From assembly GCF_016466415.2 (NCBI RefSeq), contig NZ_CP066772.2:186001-250000 (forward strand): a stretch of DNA of 64,000 nt, read 5' to 3'. The DNA comes from Ralstonia pickettii. Lineage in GTDB: Bacteria; Pseudomonadota; Gammaproteobacteria; Burkholderiales; Burkholderiaceae. The notes below the pieces were generated by a model. That model did no database searches. It saw only the letters and a list, made by a program, of their open reading frames with translations, and was not told where the DNA came from. Both the position numbers and the translations under genes were made by a program. Position 1 is the first letter of the stretch, and every line of letters begins with the position of its first letter. Positions 27,009-35,250 of the stretch are shown piece by piece.

Positions 27009-28232
27009 CTACTTGTTCGCCGCAACCTCCATGATCATCCGCGACAGCAGATAAAGGCGCGGCACGACGCTCTCCACTTCCGCATATTCCTCCGGCGTGT
27101 GAATGCCGCCGCCAACAATCCCGAAGCCATCCAGCGTGGGCGTACCGACACCCGCCGACAGGCTGGAATCGGCCGCGCCGCCGCTGCCCTCCAGCGTGAG
27201 CTTGCGGCCGATCTCGGCGTAGATGGCTTGCGCCTTGGCGGCCAGTTGGTCGGACGCTGCATTGCGCGGCATCGGCGGGAAGCTGCGCACCAGCGAGGTC
27301 TTCACTTCCGTCTCGGCGATCAGCTTGTTGGCCGACACGCGCGTCAGGTCGCGCTCCACGCGGTCGAATTCCTCCGGCACGGCCACGCGCACGTCGGCGT
27401 ACGCCGTTGCATGGTCGGGGATGACGTTGGTCGCGTCGCCCGCCTTGAGCACCGTCACGTTGAAAGTCGTCTGCTTGGCACTGTCGCCCAGCTTGCCGAC
27501 TTGCAGCACCTGGTGCGCCAGTTCGTTGGCGGCGTTGCGACCGGATTCGGGCGCCACGCCGGCGTGCGCGGCCTTGCCTTTGACGTCGATCTCCGCCGTG
27601 CCGCTGCCCTTGCGCCACACGACCAGCCCATCGGCGGGCCGGCCCGGTTCCAGGTTGAGCGTCACGTCATGCTGCTTGGCTTCGCGCTCGATCAACGCGC
27701 GCGTGCCCTTGGAGCCGGTTTCCTCGTTGGTGTTGAGCAGCAGCGTGACTTGCCCGTATTGCTTGAAGTCGAGCTGCTGCAGGATCTTCATCGCATACAA
27801 ACCCGCCACCACGCCGCCCTTGTCGTCCATCACGCCGGGGCCATAGGCGCGCTTGTCCTTGATGTAAAACGGCTTGGCGCGTGCGGTGCCGTCCTTGAAG
27901 ACGGTGTCCATATGCGCCATCAGCAGAATGCGCGTCTTGCCGGAGCCCTTCCAGGTCGCCAGGATGTTGTTGCCCACTGCCGGCGCGGCGGACACCGTTT
28001 CCACCTGGGCGCCAGCCTTGCGCAGTTCGTCGGTGACGATGGTGCCAATCTGGCTCAGCCCCGCTTCGTTGCCCGTGCCCGAATCGATGTTCACCAGGCG
28101 CTCGAGCAATTGCAGAGCGTCGCCGCGGTAGCCCTCGGCGGCGGACAGCACCTTGGGATTGGCATCGGCGGCACAAGACAGGCCTGAGGCACACAGCAGC
28201 AGCGCAGCAACGGCAAGGCGGGACGGTTTCAT
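27009..28232 (-). CDS. M20 glutamate carboxypeptidase (CPG2-like)
   Basis: 407-residue exported zinc hydrolase resembling carboxypeptidase G2, which removes C-terminal glutamate from folates and similar compounds. It has a signal peptide (about 1-22, GLSCA-AD). The zinc ligands are visible in order: MAHMDTV (His), GVMDDKG (Asp), NEETGSKG (Glu-Glu), LNLEPGRP (Glu) and GGGIHTPEEY (His). The lid/dimerisation domain is marked by GKAAHAGVAPE. It appears monocistronic and ends at a strong terminator. Substrate specificity is inferred from family only. Confidence 0.88.
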   Translation of the reverse strand: MKPSRLAVAALLLCASGLSCAADANPKVLSAAEGYRGDALQLLERLVNIDSGTGNEAGLSQIGTIVTDELRKAGAQVETVSAAPAVGNNILATWKGSGKTRILLMAHMDTVFKDGTARAKPFYIKDKRAYGPGVMDDKGGVVAGLYAMKILQQLDFKQYGQVTLLLNTNEETGSKGTRALIEREAKQHDVTLNLEPGRPADGLVVWRKGSGTAEIDVKGKAAHAGVAPESGRNAANELAHQVLQVGKLGDSAKQTTFNVTVLKAGDATNVIPDHATAYADVRVAVPEEFDRVERDLTRVSANKLIAETEVKTSLVRSFPPMPRNAASDQLAAKAQAIYAEIGRKLTLEGSGGAADSSLSAGVGTPTLDGFGIVGGGIHTPEEYAEVESVVPRLYLLSRMIMEVAANK

Positions 28233-28462
28233 ACAGGACCTTTGTAGCGAGTGGCAAAACAGCCATTACACACAACATCAGTGCTGGCCGGGCAGCCATG
28301 TTGCGCGAGGCGCACGGTCGTCACCCGCAGCTTGCTCTTGGCAAGCCGTCATGCAGTGGCACAACTATTCATTGCATGCATTACCAGTCATTCAAACAAT
28401 AAATTTCACAAATAATGCACGCGCCGCTAATCTGGTTTCCCCTTTGATTTGGCGGGCAGACG

Positions 28463-29137
28463 ATGGCGGAGCTTTATCTCGTACGGCACGGACAGGCCTC
28501 GTTTGGCGCGGCAGATTACGACCGGCTCTCCGAGCGCGGCGAGCAGCAGAGCGTCTGGCTTGGTGAATATTTTGCGCGGCAGGATATTGTTTTTGATCGC
28601 GTCATCTGCGGCACCTTGCGCCGCCACGAGCAGACTGTCGACGGCATCCTGCGCGGCATGGGCATTTCAGGCACGGCATATGAGCAGCATGCCGGGCTGA
28701 ACGAATACGACTTCCAGGGCCTCTTTGCCGCGCTGGGAGAGGATTTTCCGGAGCTGACGCAGTTGGCCTCGGGCTCAATGCGCGATCACTACCGGGCGCT
28801 CAAGCAAGTGCTGCATCTATGGTCGGACGACAAGATCCGCGGGCCCCTGCCCGAAACGTGGGCCGCCTTCCAGCAACGCGTGGCCGACGCCCGCGCGGCC
28901 ATCCAGGCAGGCGGCGGGCAGCGTGTGCTGGCGATCAGTTCCGGCGGCCCCATTGCGGTGACCGCGCAGCAGGTGCTGGCCGCACCGCCCACCACCGCCA
29001 TTGCGCTGAACCTGCAAATCCGCAACAGCAGCGTCTCGCAGTATTTCTTCAACGCCGAATCGTTCCAGTTGGCCACTTTCAACGGCGTCCCGCATCTGGA
29101 CGATCCGGCGCGACGCGCGTTCCAGACGTACGGCTGA
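28463..29137 (+). CDS. Histidine phosphatase family protein
   Basis: 224-residue phosphoglycerate-mutase-like phosphatase. The catalytic R8-H9-G10 motif is at the N-terminus (LVRHGQ), the second Arg is in CGTLRRHEQT, and the second His segment reads LAISSGGPIA: the usual SHGG-type His is replaced by Ser-Ser-Gly-Gly. That replacement is odd and may alter activity. It precedes an SDR gene by 48 bp in the same direction, so the two may form an operon. The substrate is unknown. Confidence 0.85.
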   Translation: MAELYLVRHGQASFGAADYDRLSERGEQQSVWLGEYFARQDIVFDRVICGTLRRHEQTVDGILRGMGISGTAYEQHAGLNEYDFQGLFAALGEDFPELTQLASGSMRDHYRALKQVLHLWSDDKIRGPLPETWAAFQQRVADARAAIQAGGGQRVLAISSGGPIAVTAQQVLAAPPTTAIALNLQIRNSSVSQYFFNAESFQLATFNGVPHLDDPARRAFQTYG

Positions 29138-29185
29138 TCGCCCAGGCCGGACGCCCATAACAGATCACCATTGGAGGAGCACACC

Positions 29186-29950
29186 ATGAGCACGAACCTG
29201 TTCGACCTGACCGGAAAGATCGCCCTGGTTACCGGCGCCAGCCGCGGCATTGGCGAAGAGATTGCCAAGCTGCTGGCAGAACAAGGCGCGCACGTGATCG
29301 TGTCGAGCCGCAAGCTGGCCGACTGCGAAGTCGTAGCAGAACGCATCCGCGAAGCCGGCGGCAAGGCAGAAGCCCTCGCCTGCCACGTCGGGCGCATGGA
29401 AGACATTGCCGCGGCGTTCGACACCATCCGCCGCACGCACGGCCGGCTCGACATTCTCATCAACAACGCGGCGGCCAACCCGCACTTCGGCCACATCCTC
29501 GACACGGATCTGGCGGCGTACGAGAAGACTGTTGAGGTGAACATCCGCGGCTACTTCTTCATGTCGGTTGAAGCCGGCAAGATGATGAAGGCGCAGGGCG
29601 GCGGCGCGATCGTCAATACCGCGTCGGTCAACGCGCTGCACCCGGGCGACAAGCAAGGCATCTACTCCATCACCAAGGCCGCCGTGGCCCACATGACGCG
29701 CGCCTTTGCCAAGGAATGCGGGCCGTTCGGCATTCGCGTGAACGCGCTGCTGCCGGGGCTAACCAAGACGAAGTTCGCAGGCGCCCTCTTTGAAGACAAG
29801 GCCACGTACGACCGCTGGATCAGCGAAATCCCGCTGCGCCGCCACGCCGAACCGCGCGAGATGGCGGGCACGGTGCTTTATCTCGTGTCGGATGCGGCGA
29901 GCTACACCAACGGCGAATGCATCGTCGTCGATGGCGGCATGACGGTCTGA
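29186..29950 (+). CDS. Short-chain dehydrogenase/reductase
   Basis: 254-residue NAD(P)-dependent oxidoreductase. The cofactor motif TGASRGIG covers residues 16-23, NNAA is in strand 4, and the catalytic Ser147, Tyr160 and Lys164 (YSITK) are in place. A start 15 bp upstream is possible, but the ATG at 29186 follows a strong GGAGGAG site. It follows the phosphatase gene. The substrate is not determinable; close relatives include ketoacyl-ACP-reductase-like enzymes. Confidence 0.92.
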   Translation: MSTNLFDLTGKIALVTGASRGIGEEIAKLLAEQGAHVIVSSRKLADCEVVAERIREAGGKAEALACHVGRMEDIAAAFDTIRRTHGRLDILINNAAANPHFGHILDTDLAAYEKTVEVNIRGYFFMSVEAGKMMKAQGGGAIVNTASVNALHPGDKQGIYSITKAAVAHMTRAFAKECGPFGIRVNALLPGLTKTKFAGALFEDKATYDRWISEIPLRRHAEPREMAGTVLYLVSDAASYTNGECIVVDGGMTV

Positions 29951-30034
29951 CACTGGGCGTTTACGGCATCGACTGAGCCGCCCGGCACGCTAGTGCGGCG
30001 CGGCCGCAACATCGTCCTTGAAATCTGTGGATAC

Positions 30035-30069
30035 CTGTATATATTTACAGTAACTGTAAATTTATACAG
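30035..30069. promoter_or_regulatory. Two tandem LexA (SOS) boxes
   Basis: CTGTATATATTTACAG (30035-30050) and CTGTAAATTTATACAG (30054-30069) both fit the beta/gammaproteobacterial LexA consensus CTGT-N8-ACAG with an AT core. They are near-exact reverse complements (one mismatch) and 3 bp apart, ending 7 bp before the start codon at 30077. Two boxes so close predict tight repression until DNA damage. Confidence 0.8.
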
Positions 30070-30076
30070 CACTGCC

Positions 30077-30349
30077 ATGGACGACCTAATCCGCATCGAA
30101 AACGAGTACGACCGCCAGACGGTGCTCTGGCTGCGCGAGCGTCTGGGTGAACAGGCGCTGAACGAAGTCGTGTTGCGCATGGATGTGCGCGGGCGGCCGT
30201 ATGCGTCGGAAGTCTGCCGCACGCTGGGCCTGACGCCGCCGCCGCGCAAACGCGCGACACCCCGTGCGCGACCGCTCAACCGGGCTGTGGGCGAAGCCTA
30301 TCTGGCCACTATTCGCGGCATCCTTGGCGGCGGACACGCAGCGGCGTAA
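30077..30349 (+). CDS. Small protein of unknown function, probably SOS-induced
   Basis: 90-residue protein that I do not recognise. The N-terminal half is acidic and helical (IENEYDRQTVLWLRERLG), followed by VVLRMDVRGRPYASEVCRTLGL, a Pro/Arg-rich linker (residues 55-69) and a C-terminal helix. It has no signal peptide or membrane segment. The start at 30077 was chosen because an upstream in-frame start at 29993 would place the LexA boxes inside the coding region. The double LexA site indicates expression in the SOS response, so a role in repair, replication or division control is possible but unproven. Confidence 0.65.
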   Translation: MDDLIRIENEYDRQTVLWLRERLGEQALNEVVLRMDVRGRPYASEVCRTLGLTPPPRKRATPRARPLNRAVGEAYLATIRGILGGGHAAA

Positions 30350-30360
30350 GCCGGCGTGCG

Positions 30361-31227
30361 CTAGTCCGCAAGTGTGGCTGCCGTCTCTTCGCGCAACCAG
30401 GCGAGCCACGCGCCGGCCGCGCTGTCGGGCGCAATAGGCGCATCGGCCAGCAAGTAGTAGCCAGAGCCGTCGCGTCGGAACCCTTCGGGCGCGACCAGCC
30501 GCCCATCTTTCAGGTCATCACCGGCCATCAGCTTTGACGCGATGGCGGTGCCCTGCCCCGCCAGGGCCGCCTGCAAACTCAGATAGAAATGTTCGTAGCG
30601 CGCTTCGGGCAGCCGCCCTCGCGGCCGTGCCGTGCTGCTGGCGCGCCACCATGCCTGCCATGCATCGGGGCGCGTGACGGTGTGCAGCAGCCGTCGACGC
30701 GCGGCAATATCCGCTTGGCGGGCGTGTACCGGGCCGATCCACTCGTCGCAAATGGGCGCCGCATGCACGTGCGCGGGCCACGCAAAGTCATCACGGCGCA
30801 ATGCGACGTCCACCCCGGTGCGCGCGAAATCGATCGGCCCGCCCGCCGCAAACAGATGCACCTGGATGGCCGGATGCCGCGCCTGGAAGCGCGACAGTCT
30901 CGGGATCAGCCACCGCATCGCCAGCGTCGGTTCGCATGACACCACCAGCGTTGAAGACATTGCCCGGCGGGCGATCCGGTCGATGCTATCTGTGAGAATT
31001 TCAAACGCATCTGTGGCAGCCGCATGCAACTGGTCGCCCGCTGGCGTCAGGAAGACGGCCCGATTGCGCCGCTCGAACAGATCCACCCCTAACGACGCTT
31101 CCAACTGTCGTATCTGCCGGCTGACAGCGCCATGCGTTACGTGCAGTTCCTGGGCCGCACGCACGAAGCTGCCATGCCGTGCAGCAGCTTCAAACACACG
31201 CAGGGTATTCAGTGGAGGCAGCGCCAT
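30361..31227 (-). CDS. LysR family transcriptional regulator (GcvA-like)
   Basis: 288-residue regulator with the GcvA-type N-terminus MALPPLNTLRVFEAAARHGSF, the recognition helix region ELHVTHGAVSRQIRQLE, and a C-terminal effector domain. It is divergent from a LysE-family exporter gene, with a 101-bp gap that contains candidate operators, so it most likely controls export of an amino acid. The effector is unknown. Confidence 0.9.
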   Translation of the reverse strand: MALPPLNTLRVFEAAARHGSFVRAAQELHVTHGAVSRQIRQLEASLGVDLFERRNRAVFLTPAGDQLHAAATDAFEILTDSIDRIARRAMSSTLVVSCEPTLAMRWLIPRLSRFQARHPAIQVHLFAAGGPIDFARTGVDVALRRDDFAWPAHVHAAPICDEWIGPVHARQADIAARRRLLHTVTRPDAWQAWWRASSTARPRGRLPEARYEHFYLSLQAALAGQGTAIASKLMAGDDLKDGRLVAPEGFRRDGSGYYLLADAPIAPDSAAGAWLAWLREETAATLAD

Positions 31228-31253
31228 CTGTCAGTTTTTCTCACCTAAAAACG

Positions 31254-31282
31254 GCATCATAAATCGATTTTCGGCGATGATG
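31254..31282. promoter_or_regulatory. Candidate operator between LysR and LysE genes
   Basis: The palindrome AAATCGATTT (31261-31270) lies between an inverted CATCAT (31255-31260) and ATGATG (31277-31282). It is in the divergent intergenic gap where a LysR regulator normally binds. The assignment is inference from position and symmetry. Confidence 0.4.
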
Positions 31283-31328
31283 GGTGCATCCAGAATTGGC
31301 GCACCCCCACTTTGCGATTGCGCCTGAC

Positions 31329-31955
31329 ATGACCGAACTCCTTGCTGTTGCCCTCATCACCATCCTCGCCGTCATCAGCCCAGGCGCGGACTTTGCCATG
31401 GTCACGCGCAACAGCCTGCTGCATGGGCGGCGCGCCGGCGTGCTGTGCGCGCTGGGCATTGCGCTGGGCGTACAGGTGCACGTGTTCTACACGATGTTCG
31501 GCGTAGGGCTGCTGATTGCGCATGCGCCAACCCTTCTGCATGGCATCAAGCTGGTAGGCGCGGCGTACCTGGTGTGGATTGGCTGGAAGACGCTGTCGGC
31601 CAAGCCGTTGCCCAGCGGCGAGACTGCCGGTAACAGCGTCGACGCTCCAACGCTATCGACCTTCGCAGCCCTGCGCATGGGCTTTCTCACCAATGCGCTC
31701 AATCCAAAAACAACGCTGTTCGTGGTCAGCACGTACACGCAGGTTGTTCACGCGAGCACGCCGCTGCTCGCGCAGTTCGGCTACGGCCTGTTCATGTCGG
31801 CTGCGCACGCGATGTGGTTTGCGTTGGTGGCCGCAGCGTTTGCGTCAGGCGCGTTGCGGCGTTCGCTGCTGGCGCGGCAGCGCATCGTGGACGGCGTGAT
31901 TGGCGTGATCCTGATCGGATTGGGATTGGCGCTGGGGCTTGCGCGGCTTGCGTGA
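31329..31955 (+). CDS. LysE/RhtB family amino-acid exporter
   Basis: 208-residue inner-membrane protein with about six hydrophobic segments. The N-terminal pattern ITILAVISPGADFAMVTRN is diagnostic for the RhtB/LysE family. The length is typical. The ATG at 31329 begins the first membrane segment; an upstream in-frame start adds 15 unsupported residues. It is divergent from a GcvA-like LysR. The exported compound is probably an amino acid such as threonine or homoserine, judged only from family. Confidence 0.9.
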   Translation: MTELLAVALITILAVISPGADFAMVTRNSLLHGRRAGVLCALGIALGVQVHVFYTMFGVGLLIAHAPTLLHGIKLVGAAYLVWIGWKTLSAKPLPSGETAGNSVDAPTLSTFAALRMGFLTNALNPKTTLFVVSTYTQVVHASTPLLAQFGYGLFMSAAHAMWFALVAAAFASGALRRSLLARQRIVDGVIGVILIGLGLALGLARLA

Positions 31956-32138
31956 TGTCGCGCGTAACAGCCTGCCCATGCCTGCGCCCGTGCCGTCTGT
32001 CCCAGGTCTTCTGCTGCATTAACAGGCGCCAGCCCGTTTGAGACAGTGCCCTCGCGCCCTGCCCGTCGCTACGTGACGATGGAGGCCATCGCGCAAACCC
32101 GCTGACTCGCAGCACAACCTCACACCTGGAGTGCAACC

Positions 32139-33194
32139 ATGCAATGGAATCGCGCCTTCACCGACCTCATCCGCAACGGCCGCGCAGCTTACTGGGGCAA
32201 CTGGACGCTCGCCCCCACCATCAAACCCGGCGCCGTCGGTTTTGTGTCGCCAGACACCGGCGACTTCACGCCCGTCAAGCCGGAAACACCTGGCGTGGCG
32301 GTCAACACGCGCATCGTACCGAACCAATGGAAACTGTCGACCAACAACGTCCACCGCACCGAGACCAACGTCAAGCTCGATGGCTCGGCCACCGACCCTG
32401 AAAGCGGCACCAAGATCAACGCGGGCGTGGAAGTGAAATGGGAGTTCTCGTCGGTCGGGTCGATCGCCTCGGAATTCGGCATTGCTTCGGAGTCCTACAT
32501 CAGCGACCTGACGCAACTCACACGGCCCGAGACGATCAAGTGGCTCGCCGAACAGGCGCAGTCCGTCAGCATGGGTTCGGGCGGCAATATCGCGCAGGGC
32601 TTCGGCGTGGTGACCAGCGTGATTCTGGCCAACAGCGGGCTGAACGTGGGCTCGCAAGACAACAACGCGTCGTTCTCGATCACGGGCTCGGCGGGCGCTG
32701 TGCATGACATGCTCGGCAGCGCGACGGGCAAGGGATCGTTCGTGTCGGTCAACCAGACCAAGAGCGTCGACCAGCATCTGTGGCCGTTCGAGCCCGGCAA
32801 GCAGGCGCCCGCGCCCATTCCGGTGGCCTACACCTTTGCGTCGTTCGACGGCAACCTGCTGATCCCGAACTGGATCACGCGTCTGGGCGGCTTCGAGATC
32901 TACTTCAACAACAAGCCGGGCAGCACTTACGTCACGCACATCAAGCTGCGTTTCAACACGCCGCAAGGCCCGCGCAGCGATGAGTTTTCGCTCAGCGGCG
33001 GCATCTCCAAGACGGTCGCGAACATTCCGCTCAACGCCACCGATATCCAGGTCGACGTGAAGTTCCAGGGCGTCGTGAACAGCGACAACTATTCGTTCCG
33101 CTGGCCCAGCCCGCTCGGCCAATGGCTGACCGGCCGGCGCGAGATCGAGATGACCGGCGTGTGGCCGGGCCCGACCCACGCCGTCGAGAAGTAA
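32139..33194 (+). CDS. Unrecognised 351-residue protein
   Basis: I do not recognise this protein. It starts after GGAG at a good distance (MQWNRAFTDLIRNGRAAYWG). There is no signal peptide or membrane helix. The composition is rich in Ser, Thr, Asn, Gly and Val with many alternating polar and hydrophobic stretches, which suggests mostly beta structure. A central section (residues 110-210) is Ser/Gly-rich with the helix TRPETIKWLAEQAQS. The C-terminus ends in VKFQGVVNS...REIEMTGVW-type strands. It is preceded by a 183-bp gap and followed by a GC-rich hairpin, so it is probably transcribed alone. Pore-forming, lectin-like or structural roles cannot be distinguished. Confidence 0.7.
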   Translation: MQWNRAFTDLIRNGRAAYWGNWTLAPTIKPGAVGFVSPDTGDFTPVKPETPGVAVNTRIVPNQWKLSTNNVHRTETNVKLDGSATDPESGTKINAGVEVKWEFSSVGSIASEFGIASESYISDLTQLTRPETIKWLAEQAQSVSMGSGGNIAQGFGVVTSVILANSGLNVGSQDNNASFSITGSAGAVHDMLGSATGKGSFVSVNQTKSVDQHLWPFEPGKQAPAPIPVAYTFASFDGNLLIPNWITRLGGFEIYFNNKPGSTYVTHIKLRFNTPQGPRSDEFSLSGGISKTVANIPLNATDIQVDVKFQGVVNSDNYSFRWPSPLGQWLTGRREIEMTGVWPGPTHAVEK

Positions 33195-33208
33195 CGCCGA
33201 AAAGCAAA

Positions 33209-33241
33209 GCGGCGGATCGTCCGGGAGGGGACGTCCGCCGC
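33209..33241. terminator. GC-rich hairpin after the 351-residue protein gene
   Basis: GCGGCGGA (33209-33216) and TCCGCCGC (33234-33241) are perfect arms, extended inside by CGTCC/GGACG. It starts 15 bp after the stop codon. No T run follows on either strand, so it may be a weak terminator or a 3'-end stabiliser shared with the convergent MFS gene. Confidence 0.5.
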
Positions 33242-33269
33242 GCTGCATCCGTATGCGGTATGTGTCGCG

Positions 33270-34511
33270 TTACGCCGCCTGTTGGCGCTTGCGTTCGATA
33301 TTCGGCAGGAACACCGTCAACAGGCCGATCAGCGGCAGGAACGAGCAGAGGTGATAGACGTTGTAGATGTCGGTTGCATCGGCCAGCTTGCCGAGCACCG
33401 CGGCGCCGATGCCGCCCAGCCCGAACGCAAACCCGAAGAACAAGCCCGACACCATCCCGACCTTGCCGGGAATCAGCTCCTGCGCATACACGAGGATGGC
33501 CGAGAACGCCGAGGCCAGCACCAGCCCGATGATCACCGTCAGCACGGCCGTCCAGAACAGGTTGGCGTACGGCAACAGCAACGTGAACGGCGCCACGCCC
33601 AGAATCGACACCCAGATCACCACCTTGCGGCCTACGCGATCCCCAATCGGACCTCCCACGATCGTGCCCACCGCCACCGAGAACAGGAAAAGGAACAGGA
33701 ACAGCTGCGACGTCTGTGCCGACAGGTGGAACTTGGTGATCAGAAAAAACGTGTAATAGCTGTTCAGGCTCGCCAGATAAAAGTACTTCGAGAACAGCAG
33801 CACGACCAGCAGCGTCATCGCAAACGCGACCTGCCCGCCTGACAGCTTGATCGCGGCATGTGCACGGCCACCCGCCTTGCTGCCATGGCCCGCGGCACGT
33901 TCACGCTTGTACCAGCCGCCCACGTGATACAGGACGAAGATGGCGATCAGCGCAGCGATCGAAAACCACGCGAGGCTGTGCTGCCCGTACGGCATGAGGA
34001 TGATTGCCGCGAGCAACGGACCCATCGCGCTGCCAGCATTGCCACCCACCTGGAACAGCGACTGCGCCAGACCATGGCGGCCGCCCGACGCCATACGCGC
34101 CACGCGCGACGATTCCGGATGGAAGATCGACGAGCCGGTGCCCACCAGCGCCGCCGCCAGCAGCACCGTGCCAAAGTTGGGCGCCACCGACAAAAGCACC
34201 AGCCCCACCAGCGTAAAGCCCATGCCCACCGCCAGCGAATACGGCTTCGGATGCTTGTCGGTGTACAGCCCCACCATCGGCTGCAGCAGCGACGCCGTGA
34301 TCTGGTACGTGAGCGTGATCAGCCCGATCTGCGAGAAATCGAGATGGAAGTTGCCCTTGAGCAGCGGATAGATCGCCAGGATCAACGACTGCATCATGTC
34401 GTTGAGGAAGTGCGCGAAGCTGATGGCGCCGATCACGCCAAAGCCGGTCTTGTCGGCCTGCGCGGCGGCAGTCGCCGGGGCAGCGGCCGTGCCATTTGCG
34501 GTGGTTTGCAT
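33270..34511 (-). CDS. MFS transporter, fosmidomycin resistance (Fsr) type
   Basis: 413-residue 12-TM efflux protein. The N-terminal pattern ISFAHFLNDMMQSLILAIYP followed by GLYTDKHPKPYSL and GTGSSIFHPESSRVAR is characteristic of the Fsr family, known for fosmidomycin export. The N-terminal 25 residues are Ala/Thr-rich and cytoplasmic. It stands alone. The actual substrate in this organism could be another phosphonate or a small acid. Confidence 0.88.
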   Translation of the reverse strand: MQTTANGTAAAPATAAAQADKTGFGVIGAISFAHFLNDMMQSLILAIYPLLKGNFHLDFSQIGLITLTYQITASLLQPMVGLYTDKHPKPYSLAVGMGFTLVGLVLLSVAPNFGTVLLAAALVGTGSSIFHPESSRVARMASGGRHGLAQSLFQVGGNAGSAMGPLLAAIILMPYGQHSLAWFSIAALIAIFVLYHVGGWYKRERAAGHGSKAGGRAHAAIKLSGGQVAFAMTLLVVLLFSKYFYLASLNSYYTFFLITKFHLSAQTSQLFLFLFLFSVAVGTIVGGPIGDRVGRKVVIWVSILGVAPFTLLLPYANLFWTAVLTVIIGLVLASAFSAILVYAQELIPGKVGMVSGLFFGFAFGLGGIGAAVLGKLADATDIYNVYHLCSFLPLIGLLTVFLPNIERKRQQAA

Positions 34512-34960
34512 GATGGTTTGAGGTCACAAAGTTGAGGCGAGGAAGCGCTCAATCTTCCGCCTAAACGGTGCAGGCGTGTTACCGCAAATTCGACAACGAT
34601 TAGCGCGAACCTGACAATCTATTGCTACGGCAGAAGCGTCAGCTCGCGCCGCGCCCCTTTTACTAAAACAGGAGGCGTCTTCCCGCAAACCCTGACCCCG
34701 CTTGCCCTGGCAGGTAGCTAACGTGTTAGCCGTTTTCTCGCGGAGGGCTACTCCGTTCGTAGCATGGCCGCTCAGGAGACGCTTTCTATACTCGCCAGCA
34801 TGGACTGCAGCACGACGCCGGAGCACCAGCATGGCGCCAGTGCCGACGGCCTGACGGAGCCCGATGCGTGAGCCATTTCACACGCACGATGATCCGCAAC
34901 CCGAACCGATGACCAGCATCGACGATGCCGCACATCGGCCAACATGGGAGGGGAGCCATG
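34512..34960. other. Intergenic region without a supported gene
   Basis: 449 bp between the leftward MFS gene and a possible small rightward gene. I see no convincing coding frame. It holds a short perfect stem GCTAAC-GT-GTTAGC at 34717-34730 followed by CGTTTTCTCG. An open stretch on the minus strand (34524-34832) is Arg/Ala-rich without family features and was not accepted. Confidence 0.5.
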
Positions 34961-35176
34961 ATGATCCTGCTAACGGGAACGCTATGCCGCGCGATGGGAG
35001 ACCTTTTCTATCAGGCCCTGCTCGACGACCGGGTCGTCTGCTGCTTCGTCACGTCCGAAGCCGTGGATGTCACTGGCGACGGCACGCGCCCGCCGCCCGC
35101 TTCGTCCCCATGTACCGACCCTCGGCTCGCTGACGTCTCTCGGTCAGCGAGTTATTGCGCGCCCCTCGTCCCGTAG
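34961..35176 (+). CDS. Possible small protein, DUF1488-like and perhaps frameshifted
   Basis: A frame of 71 residues starts MMILLTGTLCRAMGDLFYQALLDD after a strong GGAGGGGAG ribosome site. The section ALLDDRVVCCFVTSEAVDV resembles the core of DUF1488 proteins, in which an acidic turn precedes V-x-C-x-V-S-x-E-A. In another frame upstream (from about 34909), SIDDAAHRPTWEG resembles the usual N-terminus of that family. The gene may therefore be a DUF1488 member broken by a shift near 34960. The C-terminal part is low quality and runs into a hairpin. Similarity is judged by eye only. Confidence 0.35.
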   Translation: MILLTGTLCRAMGDLFYQALLDDRVVCCFVTSEAVDVTGDGTRPPPASSPCTDPRLADVSRSASYCAPLVP

Positions 35177-35190
35177 GGCGCGCTCTTTTC
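35126..35190 (+). terminator. Tandem hairpins with T tract
   Basis: The first stem is CTCGCTGAC (35126-35134) with GTCAGCGAG (35143-35151). The second stem is GCGCGCCC (35157-35164) with GGGCGCGC (35176-35183), directly followed by TCTTTTCT. The second is a textbook intrinsic terminator for rightward transcription. No long rightward gene ends here, so it must close a short transcript that starts between about 34520 and 34960. Confidence 0.7.
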
Positions 35191-35250
35191 TGCCGATGCC
35201 GTCAGCGCGGGGGCGCTGGCGGGTCACCCCACGCATCAACGGGAAACGTG

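Noticed and set aside
34524-34832. Leftward open frame of 102 codons in the gap after the Fsr-type gene
   Set aside because: Arg/Ala/Cys-rich without domain, signal or ribosome site.
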